NCBI GenBank assembly: GCA_001508005.1
Contig: LGEZ01000007.1
Coordinates: 1-64,000 of the forward strand
DNA from: Clostridia bacterium 41_269
GTDB taxonomy: Bacteria; Bacillota; DTU086
Direction: 5' to 3'
Length of the DNA: 64,000 nucleotides
A program made the translations under genes and the position numbers. Numbering within the stretch: the stretch's first letter is position 1; each line of letters opens with the position of its first letter. A model generated the notes under the pieces. The model ran no database searches. It saw only the letters and a program-made list of their open reading frames with translations, and had not been told where the DNA came from. Of the stretch, positions 8,768 to 17,730 are shown piece by piece.

Positions 8768-8931
8768 AAGATATAGAAAAAAATACTGAAAAGCTTATAT
8801 GTCCTCAATGTGGATATACAATTAAGGACGTTAAGGAAAGCCTGCGCTGTCCTAGGTGCAATGCCCTTCTTGTGGAAATAACCCTCTGCCAGGGAAGCTG
8901 CAGAAACTGCAGCATAAAAATGAGCTGCTAG
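8764..8931 (+). CDS. Cys-rich miniprotein (zinc-ribbon-like) coupled to feoB
   Basis: A 55-residue protein starting at the ATGA overlap with feoB. It has a zinc-ribbon-like pair of knuckles (CPQCGY, then CPRCNALL) and a C-terminal cysteine cluster (CQGSCRNCS, ending in MSC). Small Cys-rich proteins commonly follow feoB (FeoC-like or FeoB-associated Cys-rich proteins). This one is distinct in combining a zinc ribbon with a CX3CX2C tail that could bind Fe or a cluster. A role in Feo regulation is inference from coupling. It is followed directly by the operon terminator. Confidence 0.8.
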   Translation: MKDIEKNTEKLICPQCGYTIKDVKESLRCPRCNALLVEITLCQGSCRNCSIKMSC

Positions 8932-8965
8932 GCCGTTTTCCCAAAAAGGAAAACGGCTTTTTTAT
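8932..8965 (+). terminator. Terminator of the feo operon
   Basis: GCCGTTTTCC / GGAAAACGGC with an A5 loop, followed by TTTTTTAT, starting directly at the stop codon of the Cys-rich miniprotein. Confidence 0.9.
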
Positions 8966-9011
8966 ATTTTTTATAGATATTGATATAACAAACAGGTTTT
9001 AATAAAATAAC

Positions 9012-9031
9012 ATATGAACAAATGTACATAT
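9012..9031. promoter_or_regulatory. ArsR/CadC-type operator
   Basis: ATATGAACAAATGTACATAT is a near-perfect 20-bp inverted repeat (18 of 20 positions symmetric). It has the form of ArsR/SmtB/CadC operators and lies about 24-43 bp upstream of the start of the ArsR-family gene it probably autoregulates. Confidence 0.75.
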
Positions 9032-9054
9032 ATTGATATAAGGAGTGATGTTTT

Positions 9055-9411
9055 ATTAAAAAAGAAGATATATGCAGTGTTAAAGCTATAAATAAAGAAG
9101 CCGTGTTAAAGGTCAAGGAAAGAATGCTGATGGATAAAGATGTTGAAAAGCTTTCTTCTTTATTTAAAGCTTTAGCCGAACCCACAAGGATAAAAATTAT
9201 GTATGCTTTGAGCATTAAGGAACTCTGCGTCTGTGATCTTCAAGCAGTTTTAAACATATCCCAATCTGCAGTATCTCATCAGCTAAGGCTTTTAAAAAAT
9301 CTTAGACTGATTAAATACCGACGGGAAGGGAAAAGAGTCTATTATTCCTTAGACGATGATCATATTGAAAAGCTTTTTCGTGAGGGACTGGAACATATAA
9401 GCCACCATTAA
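9055..9411 (+). CDS. ArsR/SmtB-family metal-sensing repressor, CadC-like
   Basis: A winged-helix repressor of 118 residues if started at the ATT at 9055, or 102 from the GTG at 9103. The longer form begins (M)KKEDICSV, matching the N-terminus of CadC, and is 9 bases after GGAG; the GTG has no binding site. The alpha3 metal motif ELCVCDL is followed by the recognition helix SQSAVSHQLRLLKNLRLI and the wing RREGKRVYYSL. With the N-terminal Cys this resembles CadC-type Cd/Pb/Zn sensing. It is followed by a P-type metal ATPase and should repress that operon through the operator at 9012-9031. Confidence 0.85.
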   Translation: MKKEDICSVKAINKEAVLKVKERMLMDKDVEKLSSLFKALAEPTRIKIMYALSIKELCVCDLQAVLNISQSAVSHQLRLLKNLRLIKYRREGKRVYYSLDDDHIEKLFREGLEHISHH

Positions 9412-9440
9412 ATATTTTATAAAGAGGGAGAGGATAATTT

Positions 9441-11519
9441 TTGCTCAAAATACAAAATAAAAAAAACGACATATCCTTAGAAGCTGCTGACTGCTGCTGC
9501 CAAATAGAAAATATTGAAAACAGTGAATTACCTGCCGCTGCAGAAAAAACCTGCTTAGAAACTTTTTCATTTCTTAGAAAAAAAATAAAAATGTTCAGTG
9601 GACATAATGCTAATGCGGCAGCTGCTTTTATCCTTTCCTTTATTCTTTTTATAATAGGAATTGCCTCAGAAAGTTATATTAACCAAACATCCCACTGGTG
9701 GATTGAATATATTATCTTTCTTAGTGCTTACTTCCTGGCAGGACATAGAGTCATTTTTACTGCATTGCGAAACATAATTAAAAAAAAGAGCTGTTTTTGA
9801 TGAGAATTTTTTAATGACTCTATCCACAGCAGGAGCAATATTAATCCATCATCTTCCAGAAGCAGTGGGCGTTATGCTTTTCTATTATTTGGGTGAAATT
9901 CTTCAGGATGCAGCAGTAAACCGTTCCAGGCGTTCAATTAAAGATCTGTTGGATATTCGTCCCGATTATGCAAATTTAAAAACTGATAACGGAATAAAAA
10001 CCATCCCTCCTCAAGAAGTCTCAGAAGGTAATTTAATCGTTATAAAGCCAGGAGAGAAAATCCCTTTGGACGGAATAGTAGTGGAAGGAACTTCTTTTAT
10101 TGATACTTCAGCATTAACAGGAGAATCTTTACCCCGAAGGGTAAAGCCAGGAGATAAAATTCTGGCAGGGATGGTAAACAGTACCGGCCTTTTAACAGTA
10201 AAGGTTATAAAAACATACGAAGAATCCTCAGCATCTAAAATCCTCAAATTAGTGGAGCAAGCTGGGGAGCGCAAAGCATCCACTGAAAAATTTATAACAA
10301 AATTTTCTAGATACTATACTCCCGCAGTGGTTTTTGTTTCCATAATAATTGCTTTTGTGCCTCCCCTTACAATAGAAGGCGCAGCATTTAAAGATTGGTT
10401 CTACAGAGCACTAACCCTTCTCGTGATCTCCTGCCCCTGCGCCTTAGTAATTTCAATTCCACTGGGGTTTTTTGGCGGCATTGGAGGCGCCTCAAAAAGA
10501 GGTATACTAATTAAAGGGGCCAATTTTTTAGAAGCGCTTACAAATATTCATACTGCAGCCTTTGATAAAACAGGGACCCTAACTTGGGGAGTTTTTAAAG
10601 TCTCTAAAATTGAAACCTTAAACTTAAGCCCCAATAAACTGCTCTATTATGCAGCTGCAGCAGAATACTATTCAAACCATCCCATAGCAAAATCCATACT
10701 GGAAAGATATAGAGAAACAAATACAAATCCCATTGATCCTAAAATAATAAAAAATTACAGAGAAATCCCTGGATATGGAGTGAAAGCAGAAATTAACGGC
10801 AGAAAGGTAGTTGTGGGCAGCGCTGGTCTGATGCAAAAAGAAAAAATAAAATCAATGCCTGCATCTAATCCTCACTCCAATACCACGGTGTATGTAGCTA
10901 TTGATGGAATCTTTGCTGGTATAATATATATTTCCGATGAAATAAAAGAAGACGCCAAATTAACAATTAAAAAGCTAAAGGAACTGGGTGTTAAAAGAAT
11001 TGTTATGCTTACAGGAGATAGCCAGAAATCAGCAGAAGAAGCAGCAAAAAAAATTGGAATAAATGAATATTATGCTGATCTACTTCCCCAGGATAAAGTA
11101 AAATTGATGGAAAAACTGATAACAGAAAAGAAAAATGAAAAAGGATATGTGGTTTTTGTAGGGGACGGAATTAATGATGCTCCCGTTTTAGCTCGGGCAG
11201 ATATTGGAGTCGCTGTAGAGGGCTCAGCCTCTGATGCAGCCATAGAAGCAGCAGATGTAGTTTTGATGGGCAGCTCGCCCTCAAAGCTGGTGGAAGCAGT
11301 AAAAATAGCCTATTTTACAAAAAAATTATTCTTCAAAATATTTTCATGGCTTTGGGAATAAAAATTGGATTTATTTTATTAGGAGCAGCAGGAAGCACAA
11401 CCCTTTGGGAAGCTGTTTTTGCAGATGTGGGTGTAGCTCTAATTGCTGTAATTAATGCATCCCGTGTTTTAAATTTTAGAAGCAGAAGCCTTTTCAACCT
11501 TAAAGCATTCCAGAACTAA
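9441..11519 (+). pseudogene. cadA: Heavy-metal P1B-type ATPase (CadA/ZntA type), frame broken twice
   Basis: It encodes a Zn/Cd/Pb export ATPase if two A-run length changes are corrected. The first segment (9441-9800) carries a Cys-rich N-terminus (DCCCQ) and the first membrane helices. Frame is lost in an A8 run (9780-9787). The second (to 11361) has TGES, the SCPCAL transport motif, DKTGTLTW, the HP motif (SNHPIA) and VGDGINDAP. Frame is lost again in an A7 run (11319-11325). The true C-terminus (ALGIKIGFILLGAAG to ASRVLNF) continues to 11519. All catalytic motifs are intact, so function is likely if the breaks are miscalls. No classical HMA domain is seen. Confidence 0.85.
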
Positions 11520-11538
11520 AGCTAAAGCTTGCCTATTA

Positions 11539-11660
11539 TTGACATATGATAAAATAATCAATTATAATGCTGTTAATAACGGTCAGGGACTTTTTATCAA
11601 TGACCTAGCATATATTCTGCAGCAGGCAAAACCTGTGGGTTCCCTACCCCGCAAGTTTTT
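11539..11660 (+). promoter_or_regulatory. Strong promoter and structured leader of the CDF transporter gene
   Basis: TTGACA (11539-11544) and TATAAT (11563-11568) are both consensus, 18 bases apart. The leader folds into GGTCA/TGACC (11581-11585 with 11601-11605), a CAGG/CCTG hairpin (11623-11626 with 11632-11635) and GGGT/ACCC (11637-11649) shortly before a T7 run. The arrangement suggests attenuation, perhaps by metal, given the downstream transporter. It does not clearly match the NiCo (czcD) class that I compared it with. Confidence 0.55.
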
Positions 11661-11682
11661 TTAACGGAAAAGGTGAAAGATC

Positions 11683-12684
11683 ATGATAAGCATTAAACTG
11701 GATAGAAAAATTAAAACTGCTGTCCTTTCTGTTATCTCTAACAGCATTCTTATAACAATAAAGCTAATTGTTGGAATTTACAGCGGTTCAGTAAGTATAA
11801 TATCTGAAGCCATGCATTCTACAATAGATCTCATAGCATCAATAATTGCAGCATTTTCTGTTAAATTGTCATCAAAGCCTGCTGATAAAGAACATCCCTA
11901 TGGTCATGGAAAAATTGAAAATATTTCAGGATTAATCGAAGGACTGCTAATTTTAGTAGCTGTTTTTATGATAATATTGGAGGCTGTAGACAAATTATCA
12001 GGCCACCATGAACTTAATGTTACAGCAGCAGCTGTGGGCGTGATGATGATTTCAGCTCTAATAAACCTTATAGTGTCCAGCATCCTTTATAAAGTTGCTA
12101 GGGAAGAAGATTCCATTGCTCTTGAAGCTGATGCCCTGCATTTAAAAACCGATGTTTTAACTTCTGCAGGTGTTGGAATAGGCCTCATTTTAATAAAAAT
12201 AACGGGGTTTTCCGTAATTGACCCCATCGCCGCCATATTGGTTGCACTTCTTATATTAAAAGAAGCCTGGAATTTATGTTTAAATGCCTTTAATCCCCTT
12301 TTAGATTCCAGTCTCCCTGAAAAAGAAGAAAAAATTATTGAACAAATACTAAAAAAATATACCAATAATAATCTTCAATTCGATCATCTTAAAACAAGAA
12401 AGTCAGGTCCATACCGTTTTGTGGACTTTCACGTCATTACAGATCCTGATATCTCCGTGAAGAAAGCTGACGAAATGACAAAACATATAATTAAAGAAAT
12501 TGAAAACAGTATACCCAACGTCCACGTCCATATAAATATTGAACCCAAAAAAAGAATAATAGGCTTAAGTTATTCCCATCTTTTCTGCAGCTTTTTTATC
12601 AAGGTGTACAATAAAGGCGAGAACTTCTGCCACTGCACGATACATCTCAGGAGGTATCTCCTGCCCAATTTCAAGGGTGCTTAA
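11683..12684 (+). CDS. Cation diffusion facilitator family transporter (probable true end 12559)
   Basis: A CDF metal/H+ antiporter with six membrane helices and a cytoplasmic ferredoxin-like C-terminal domain. Metal-site motifs are MHSTIDL (helix 2) and LHLKTDVL (helix 5). HPYGHGKIE after helix 2 and HVHINIEP at the C-terminus are typical. The frame as given runs on 42 codons past EPKK and overlaps the convergent gene. Removing one A from the A7 run at 12547-12553 gives ...EPKKE and a stop at 12557-12559, the usual CDF end. Substrate (Zn, Mn, Fe or Co) is not determinable. It has its own strong promoter. Confidence 0.88.
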   Translation: MISIKLDRKIKTAVLSVISNSILITIKLIVGIYSGSVSIISEAMHSTIDLIASIIAAFSVKLSSKPADKEHPYGHGKIENISGLIEGLLILVAVFMIILEAVDKLSGHHELNVTAAAVGVMMISALINLIVSSILYKVAREEDSIALEADALHLKTDVLTSAGVGIGLILIKITGFSVIDPIAAILVALLILKEAWNLCLNAFNPLLDSSLPEKEEKIIEQILKKYTNNNLQFDHLKTRKSGPYRFVDFHVITDPDISVKKADEMTKHIIKEIENSIPNVHVHINIEPKKRIIGLSYSHLFCSFFIKVYNKGENFCHCTIHLRRYLLPNFKGA

Positions 12685-12864
12685 AGCATATACCAAATCG
12701 GGATCCTTATGAATGGGTATATTGTGCTTTTGTGCAGTTTCAATGATTTTCTGCGCAATGGTACCCTTACCTAAAGCTATCACCCGAGGAGCATCATCTT
12801 CACCCTGCTTGTATTTTAGAGCGGCAGCATATTTAATACCCGTATTTTTTCTTTTTTGCGACAA
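12565..12864 (-). CDS. FlhB C-terminal-domain protein (FhlB-like, orphan)
   Basis: A 99-residue protein equal to the cytoplasmic C-terminal domain of the flagellar export switch FlhB, without membrane helices. KYAAALKYKQ, APRVIALGKG, IPIHKDPDLVYAL and EIPPEMYRAVAEVLAFI align with FlhB-C. The autocleavage NPTH just before the KYAVAL segment is replaced by NTGIK, so no self-cleavage is expected. The start TTG is 9 bases after AGGAG. It forms a two-gene unit with the FliK-like gene 12 bp upstream. Such stand-alone copies are common in Gram-positives with or without flagella; their role is not established. Confidence 0.85.
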   Translation of the reverse strand: MSQKRKNTGIKYAAALKYKQGEDDAPRVIALGKGTIAQKIIETAQKHNIPIHKDPDLVYALSTLEIGQEIPPEMYRAVAEVLAFIVHLDKKAAEKMGIT

Positions 12865-12876
12865 TGATAATCACTC

Positions 12877-14253
12877 CTAAACTCTAGTATCAAGACTGCT
12901 GTTTCTTATAGATCCTGCCTCCAGTATTTCCTTATCAAAATTTTCCCTTAACTCTTGGGAGCTAACCCTAGTATTATAAATTATTAATTTCCAGGGTAAA
13001 TCCTTAAGCTTACTTTCCAAAATTGCAACATTACTGTCAATTATTTCTTTGTATTTTTCCTGTTCCACTGTAAAGGAACAGGTCAAATGCCCTTTTTCTA
13101 AAACCAAGCGGCACATTACTTCTCCCAAATATTTTTTGGTAATGAAAAAAAGTACCTGACAGGAAAAGTCTCCTTTTTTCTCCTCTTCAATGTTAAATCT
13201 TTTCAATTTTAGAAAAAAGGGGGATATTTTTCCCTCAAAACTATAAACCCATCCCTGAAGAAAAAGGTTAAATCCATCACTGTCCTGCTGTTCAGAAAGA
13301 TTAAGGAGCTGAAGTGCTGTAATATTATTAAAAATTTCTTTAAAAAATTCTCCTGAAACTGCTTTCCCTTCTTCTTTACCTGCCAAAGAAGCGTGAAGGA
13401 TGCGGAGTATTTCCCCCTTTAAAGAAAAAGTCTTAACAGCTTCTTTTCCATTAACTAAATTTTCAGCCTCTGCATAGTTTCCCGTCTTGAATGCTCCCCT
13501 TTTATCCAAAAGAGCAAGCTCAAAAATTTCCCGCTCATGATTAAGCCCTAAATTTTCAGCAAGACTGCTTAACTTTTGAGCAATTTTCCCCGCGTTTTCG
13601 TCTTCCTTGATGAAAACATTTTTAAGAAGGCTGATAAGATGACCCAGACTGTTCTCTGCGTTTGAAAAAGACTTACTGCTCCCTAAGAGCTGTACAGCAG
13701 CTTTTTCATCAACAGCCCCCTGTCCCCTACTAAGGAAGCTGTGAACCGCCTCCACAGCCTCTTTGGAAAGGGGAAGATTTCTGCTCCACAGCCATAAAAC
13801 CGCAGGCACATGTTCTTCAGTTAGAGAATTGCTGCCCATAAAAGCCTCAAGCACTGATAAATCCGAAGCAGAAAAAGAAATTCCTCTCTGAAGCATTTTT
13901 TCAACGAGCAGTATATTAAGCCTGCTGGCTTTAATCCCTAAATGATTAAGCAGTGCTTCTGCTTTTCCTTCAATTATCTTCCCAGCAGTTTCAGTACTAA
14001 TTTTCTTAAGAACCAACGTACCATCAGGTTTTTGTTCCTCAACATAAAGAAGCAAACGCTCCCCTACAGAAGCAGAAATTTTTAATTCAGCTGATATATT
14101 TACACCATTTATTAAAAGCACTGCCTTTGAACCATCGATTTGAAGCACTTTTCCATGGATAAACTGTCCTGGTCTTACAACAACAGCTGTTTTTTCATTC
14201 TGAATATTTTTTCCCAAAAATACATGTAAAAATTCTGGTATTTTCTCTACCAA
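12877..14253 (-). CDS. FliK-like (flagellar hook-length control) protein, paired with FlhB-C
   Basis: A 458-residue, largely helical protein with low conservation. The first 70 residues contain an SH3/OB-like stretch (GQFIHGKVLQIDGSKAVLLINGV). The C-terminal 130 residues resemble the FliK C-terminal fold (LFFITKKYLGEVMCRLVLEKGHLTCSF is the typical alternating-beta segment). It is immediately followed by the FlhB-C gene, and FliK interacts with FlhB-C in flagella, which supports the call. No other flagellar genes are near, although a chemoreceptor lies at 46-48 kb. Confidence 0.6.
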   Translation of the reverse strand: MVEKIPEFLHVFLGKNIQNEKTAVVVRPGQFIHGKVLQIDGSKAVLLINGVNISAELKISASVGERLLLYVEEQKPDGTLVLKKISTETAGKIIEGKAEALLNHLGIKASRLNILLVEKMLQRGISFSASDLSVLEAFMGSNSLTEEHVPAVLWLWSRNLPLSKEAVEAVHSFLSRGQGAVDEKAAVQLLGSSKSFSNAENSLGHLISLLKNVFIKEDENAGKIAQKLSSLAENLGLNHEREIFELALLDKRGAFKTGNYAEAENLVNGKEAVKTFSLKGEILRILHASLAGKEEGKAVSGEFFKEIFNNITALQLLNLSEQQDSDGFNLFLQGWVYSFEGKISPFFLKLKRFNIEEEKKGDFSCQVLFFITKKYLGEVMCRLVLEKGHLTCSFTVEQEKYKEIIDSNVAILESKLKDLPWKLIIYNTRVSSQELRENFDKEILEAGSIRNSSLDTRV

Positions 14254-14354
14254 AGGCCTTCACTCCAGTTTTTCCTCCTACTAAAAATTTCGGTAAGACA
14301 GAAGATTTCATAAAGCTTTTTTCCCAATCCTTCTTTACATTATCCGGCCAATTT

Positions 14355-15311
14355 CTATTTGTTTTTTTTATTTTTCATCTCCAGAAATCTAACTAAATCA
14401 GCTATACAGCGGTTAAAAGGTGTTTTAACTCCTGTTCTAATGCCGTACTCAACGATCTTTCCATTTAAATAATCAATTTCTGTCCTTCGTCCTCTCTCTA
14501 TATCCTGAAGCATTGAAGGCCTATGATCCCTTGTGGGAGGAAGAAGAGTATCATAAAATTCTTTTATATAATCTTCAGCTCTGGTCCAGAAAAGATCCAC
14601 TCCCAATGCATCAGCTACAGAAAAGATCTCCTTTATAACTTCATCCATAATTTTTCTTGTGTAAGGACTGTCCCCAAGGGAACCATAATCAACTCCCAAA
14701 AGTGCTCCCAAAGGATTAAGAGCACAGTTGTATAAAACCTTAGCCCAAATATATTTCTCAACATCATCACTGTAGCGGCAGGGAATCCCTGATTCATTAA
14801 TAGCAGCTGCAGCACTTTTAATCTTTTTTATACTTACCTCTGGATAGCTTCCTTTTATAGGTCCTAAAACCACATCATCAGCACATACAGTTACCCTAAC
14901 CCTGCCTGGGGAAGTAATTTCCGCCCCAAAAATTACCCTACCCAAGGCACACCTCTCTCTGCCTATTTCCTTTTCCAATATTTCTCTATTTCCCAGCCCA
15001 TTCTGCAGCGAAACAGCAATCCCCTGATCATCCATAAGCTCTGCACTAAGGGAAGCCATTTTTTCTGTATCATAGGATTTTACTGTAATTAATATCAGCT
15101 CATAACCAGACTGAAGCATGCTTTCACGATCCGCAGTCTTTAAATTGGTAATTAAATGTTCTCCCCATATTCCTTCAATTCTCAGGCCATGACTATTTAT
15201 GGCATCCATATGCCAGCTTCTGCCCAAAAGGGTAACATCGTGGCCAGCTTTAGCTAAAAAACCCCCAAAAACAGATCCAATGGCACCTGCACCTAACACT
15301 GCTATTTTCAA
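14355..15311 (-). CDS. panE: 2-dehydropantoate 2-reductase (ketopantoate reductase family)
   Basis: A 318-residue NADP-dependent reductase. The N-terminal Rossmann motif is GAGAIGSVFGGFLAKAGH; the QNGLGN segment and the helical C-terminal domain with KYIWAKVLYNCALNPL (catalytic Lys) and PSMLQDIERGRRTEIDYLNG are typical. It makes D-pantoate for pantothenate/CoA synthesis. Paralogues acting on other 2-oxo acids exist, and no pan genes are adjacent, so the exact substrate is probable rather than sure. Confidence 0.85.
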   Translation of the reverse strand: MKIAVLGAGAIGSVFGGFLAKAGHDVTLLGRSWHMDAINSHGLRIEGIWGEHLITNLKTADRESMLQSGYELILITVKSYDTEKMASLSAELMDDQGIAVSLQNGLGNREILEKEIGRERCALGRVIFGAEITSPGRVRVTVCADDVVLGPIKGSYPEVSIKKIKSAAAAINESGIPCRYSDDVEKYIWAKVLYNCALNPLGALLGVDYGSLGDSPYTRKIMDEVIKEIFSVADALGVDLFWTRAEDYIKEFYDTLLPPTRDHRPSMLQDIERGRRTEIDYLNGKIVEYGIRTGVKTPFNRCIADLVRFLEMKNKKNK

Positions 15312-15480
15312 TGTCCATCTCTCCTCTGCTTATCTTGCATTTTTTTTATTTTATCTTTAATAATTCTCAATAATAAGCTTTTTCCCCCTTTTTAAGGAAA
15401 CAAAAAAATAAAAAATTAAAAAAGGAAATACAGCAAATCCTATGGAAAAAGCTTAGCAGCTAATTTTGGAGGAAACCCAA

Positions 15481-16623
15481 ATGGAAAAAGTCCAGTTAAT
15501 TGCAACATCAACATTCGGAATGGAATCTATAGTAGCCCAAGAAATACGAAGCTTAGGGTATGAAAACTTAAAAGTTGACAATGGAAAGATAGCCCTTACT
15601 GCAGACCTAGAAGCCATATGCAGATTAAACCTTTGGCTCCGCACTTCAGACAGAGTGCGTTTATTGGTGGGAGAATTTGAAGCAAAAACCTTTGAAGAAC
15701 TTTTCGAAAAAACAAAAGCCCTCCCGTGGGCTTATATACTTCCAGAAAATGCTGCTTTTCCAGTTGAAGGTAAATCTGTAAAATCAACACTTTTCAGCGT
15801 TCCTCACTGCCAGTCAATAGTAAAAAAAGCTGTGGTTGAAAGTTTGAAAAAAAATACAAGCGTTCATGGTTTGAAGAAACAGGCCCTTTGTATAAAATTG
15901 AAGTTGCCCTTTTGAAAGACAGGGCAACCATAACCATTGACACAAGCGGACCAGGGCTTCACAAAAGAGGTTACAGAAAAATAAACACCCATGCTCCAAA
16001 TAAAAGAAACCCTTGCTGCAGGTCTTGTAATTTTATCAAAATGGGAACCTGAAATACCCTTAATTGATCCTTTCTGCGGCTCGGGAACCATACCTATTGA
16101 AGCAGCGCTAATAGGATTAAACATAGCTCCTGGTATAAACAGAAACTTTGCAGCCGAAAACTGGCCCCAAATACCTAAAAAATTGTGGGAAAAATGCCGA
16201 ATGGAAGCCAAAGAAAAAATTAATCTCAGTAAAAAGCTGGATATAGCAGGCTACGATGCTGATGCTGAAGCCATAAAAATTGCTCAATCGAATGCTTTAA
16301 AAGCAATGGTAGGAAATCAAATAAGTTTTGAGCAGCGTTCTTTAAATCAGCTTAGTTCAAAGAAAAAATACGGGAAAATTATCTGCAATCCCCCTTATGG
16401 AGAACGTCTTGGCAGTAAAAAAGAAGTGGAAAAACTATACAAGGAAATGGGAAGATTTTTTAAAAAACTGGATACCTGGTCTTACTACATTCTAACTTCT
16501 CACAGAAACTTTGAAAAACTTTTTGGAAGAAAAGCTACAAAAAAAAGAAAACTTTATAATGGAGATATTAGGGTGGATTATTACCAGTATTACGGACCAA
16601 AACCCCCTAAAACAGCCACATAA
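15481..16623 (+). pseudogene. THUMP-domain RNA methyltransferase (RlmL/YpsC-like), frame broken twice
   Basis: A class I SAM-dependent RNA methyltransferase of about 380 residues once repaired. The N-terminal THUMP part (MEKVQLIATSTFGMESIVAQEIRSLGY) starts at the ATG at 15481 after GGAGG. Frame is lost at an A8 run (15847-15854, one A short). The middle segment encodes YKRSWFEETGPLYKIEVALL and GLHKRGYRK, and frame is lost again at AAA (15998-16000, one A extra). The catalytic part has DPFCGSGTIPIEAA and NPPYGERL. It probably methylates 23S rRNA guanosine (RlmL/YpsC family). All motifs survive, so miscalls are a strong alternative to decay. Confidence 0.85.
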
Positions 16624-17042
16624 ACCCCTGACATTTTAACCGCTTCTTTTCCGCTGCTGAAAATGGAAACCTCCAGATTAATGGATGCTTTTCCTCTGGT
16701 GATCAATTTTTCGTAAAATTTTTTTAAATTATCTTCTGAAGGTCTGCACACAGCCTGAAAATCTTCTTCAACAGGGGCAAGAAATTTTATATGGGTATCT
16801 GCAAGAACCACTCTGGAAGAATCTAAATTTCTTTTTAAAAGAAAAAACATAAGCAAACACCAGCCGCACAGCATAGCGGTAGAAGCAAGGGAACCCCCAA
16901 AAGCCGTTTCCTTGTGGTTTTTATTGGGCAAAAGGGGTGCCCACAGAATAGTTTCAGCAGAATCTATTTTTTTAACCTTTACACCCATATGCGCCGTTAG
17001 AGAAATTTTGCTGTTTAAAATTTCCTGAAAATAATCCTCCAC
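16590..17042 (-). CDS. Hotdog-fold thioesterase, YiiD C-terminal type
   Basis: A 150-residue single hotdog domain. HMGVKVKKID, PLLPNKNHKETAFGGSLASTAMLCGW and the DTHIKFLAPVEEDF strand match the YiiD-Cterm putative thioesterase family (here without the acetyltransferase domain that YiiD carries). The likely role is acyl-CoA or acyl-ACP hydrolysis; the substrate is unknown. Its 3' end overlaps the convergent methyltransferase gene by 34 bases. Confidence 0.75.
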   Translation of the reverse strand: MEDYFQEILNSKISLTAHMGVKVKKIDSAETILWAPLLPNKNHKETAFGGSLASTAMLCGWCLLMFFLLKRNLDSSRVVLADTHIKFLAPVEEDFQAVCRPSEDNLKKFYEKLITRGKASINLEVSIFSSGKEAVKMSGVYVAVLGGFGP

Positions 17043-17105
17043 TATGCCTGTTCCTCCTTGACCTGCTTAAATTTTCTTAATATTAATTAATTTTTTATCT
17101 GTAAA

Positions 17106-17693
17106 TCAGCTTTCCTGCAGAAATTTCAGTGCAATCTCCTTTGCCCTATCATACTTTCTTTTAATCCTCATTGACTGTTCCAAATTGCCATACATCTTCC
17201 AGCCACAGGTACCCCTGTATTCTATAGACGTCATTTTGAGGTAGCCAACTATATCCTTAATAGGATATCCAAGTACCACAGCAATTTCATGGGGAATCCG
17301 CCCACTTTGTTCCCATTTTGCCCTTAATTTCCCAAAAAACTGTTCAGCAGTCAGATTTTCTCCATAGCCAACTTTTATAAAAAAGGGCATGTTCTTAATT
17401 TTTTTTAAAGCTCCATTTACCCTGGAATGGTTGTAAATAATCGCCCTTACGCCCCTATTATCCCTGTATACTTCAAAAAAACCCAACCCCCAAAGCATTC
17501 CTAAATACCGAGCCCTTTCAAGCTGAACATCTAATTTTATACCAAACCGTTTTTCTCTAAACATAACTAATTCAGCAGGTTTTTCTGAAAACAAAACCCC
17601 TGAAGTTGTTAAAAACAGCCATTTTTCGAACTTCATTAAATCTTCATTTAATTTTTTTAAAGACTCTTTCCATGATAACAGTTGGGGCTGCAT
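17106..17693 (-). CDS. DUF3793 family protein
   Basis: A 195-residue protein that I place in DUF3793. The C-terminal half carries the family hallmark PHEIAVVLGYPIKDIVGYL followed by CGWKMYGN, and a basic terminal helix. The function of the family is unknown. It stands alone behind a short leader with a terminator-like hairpin (17731-17756), suggesting attenuation-type control. The start ATG follows GGAGG. Confidence 0.75.
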   Translation of the reverse strand: MQPQLLSWKESLKKLNEDLMKFEKWLFLTTSGVLFSEKPAELVMFREKRFGIKLDVQLERARYLGMLWGLGFFEVYRDNRGVRAIIYNHSRVNGALKKIKNMPFFIKVGYGENLTAEQFFGKLRAKWEQSGRIPHEIAVVLGYPIKDIVGYLKMTSIEYRGTCGWKMYGNLEQSMRIKRKYDRAKEIALKFLQES

Positions 17694-17730
17694 ATTTAAA
17701 CCTCCAAGGAATATGCTTTGCCAAAAGAAA

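Noticed and set aside
11563-11660. NiCo (czcD) riboswitch
   Set aside because: Only short segments resemble it; the expected four-way junction is not formed.
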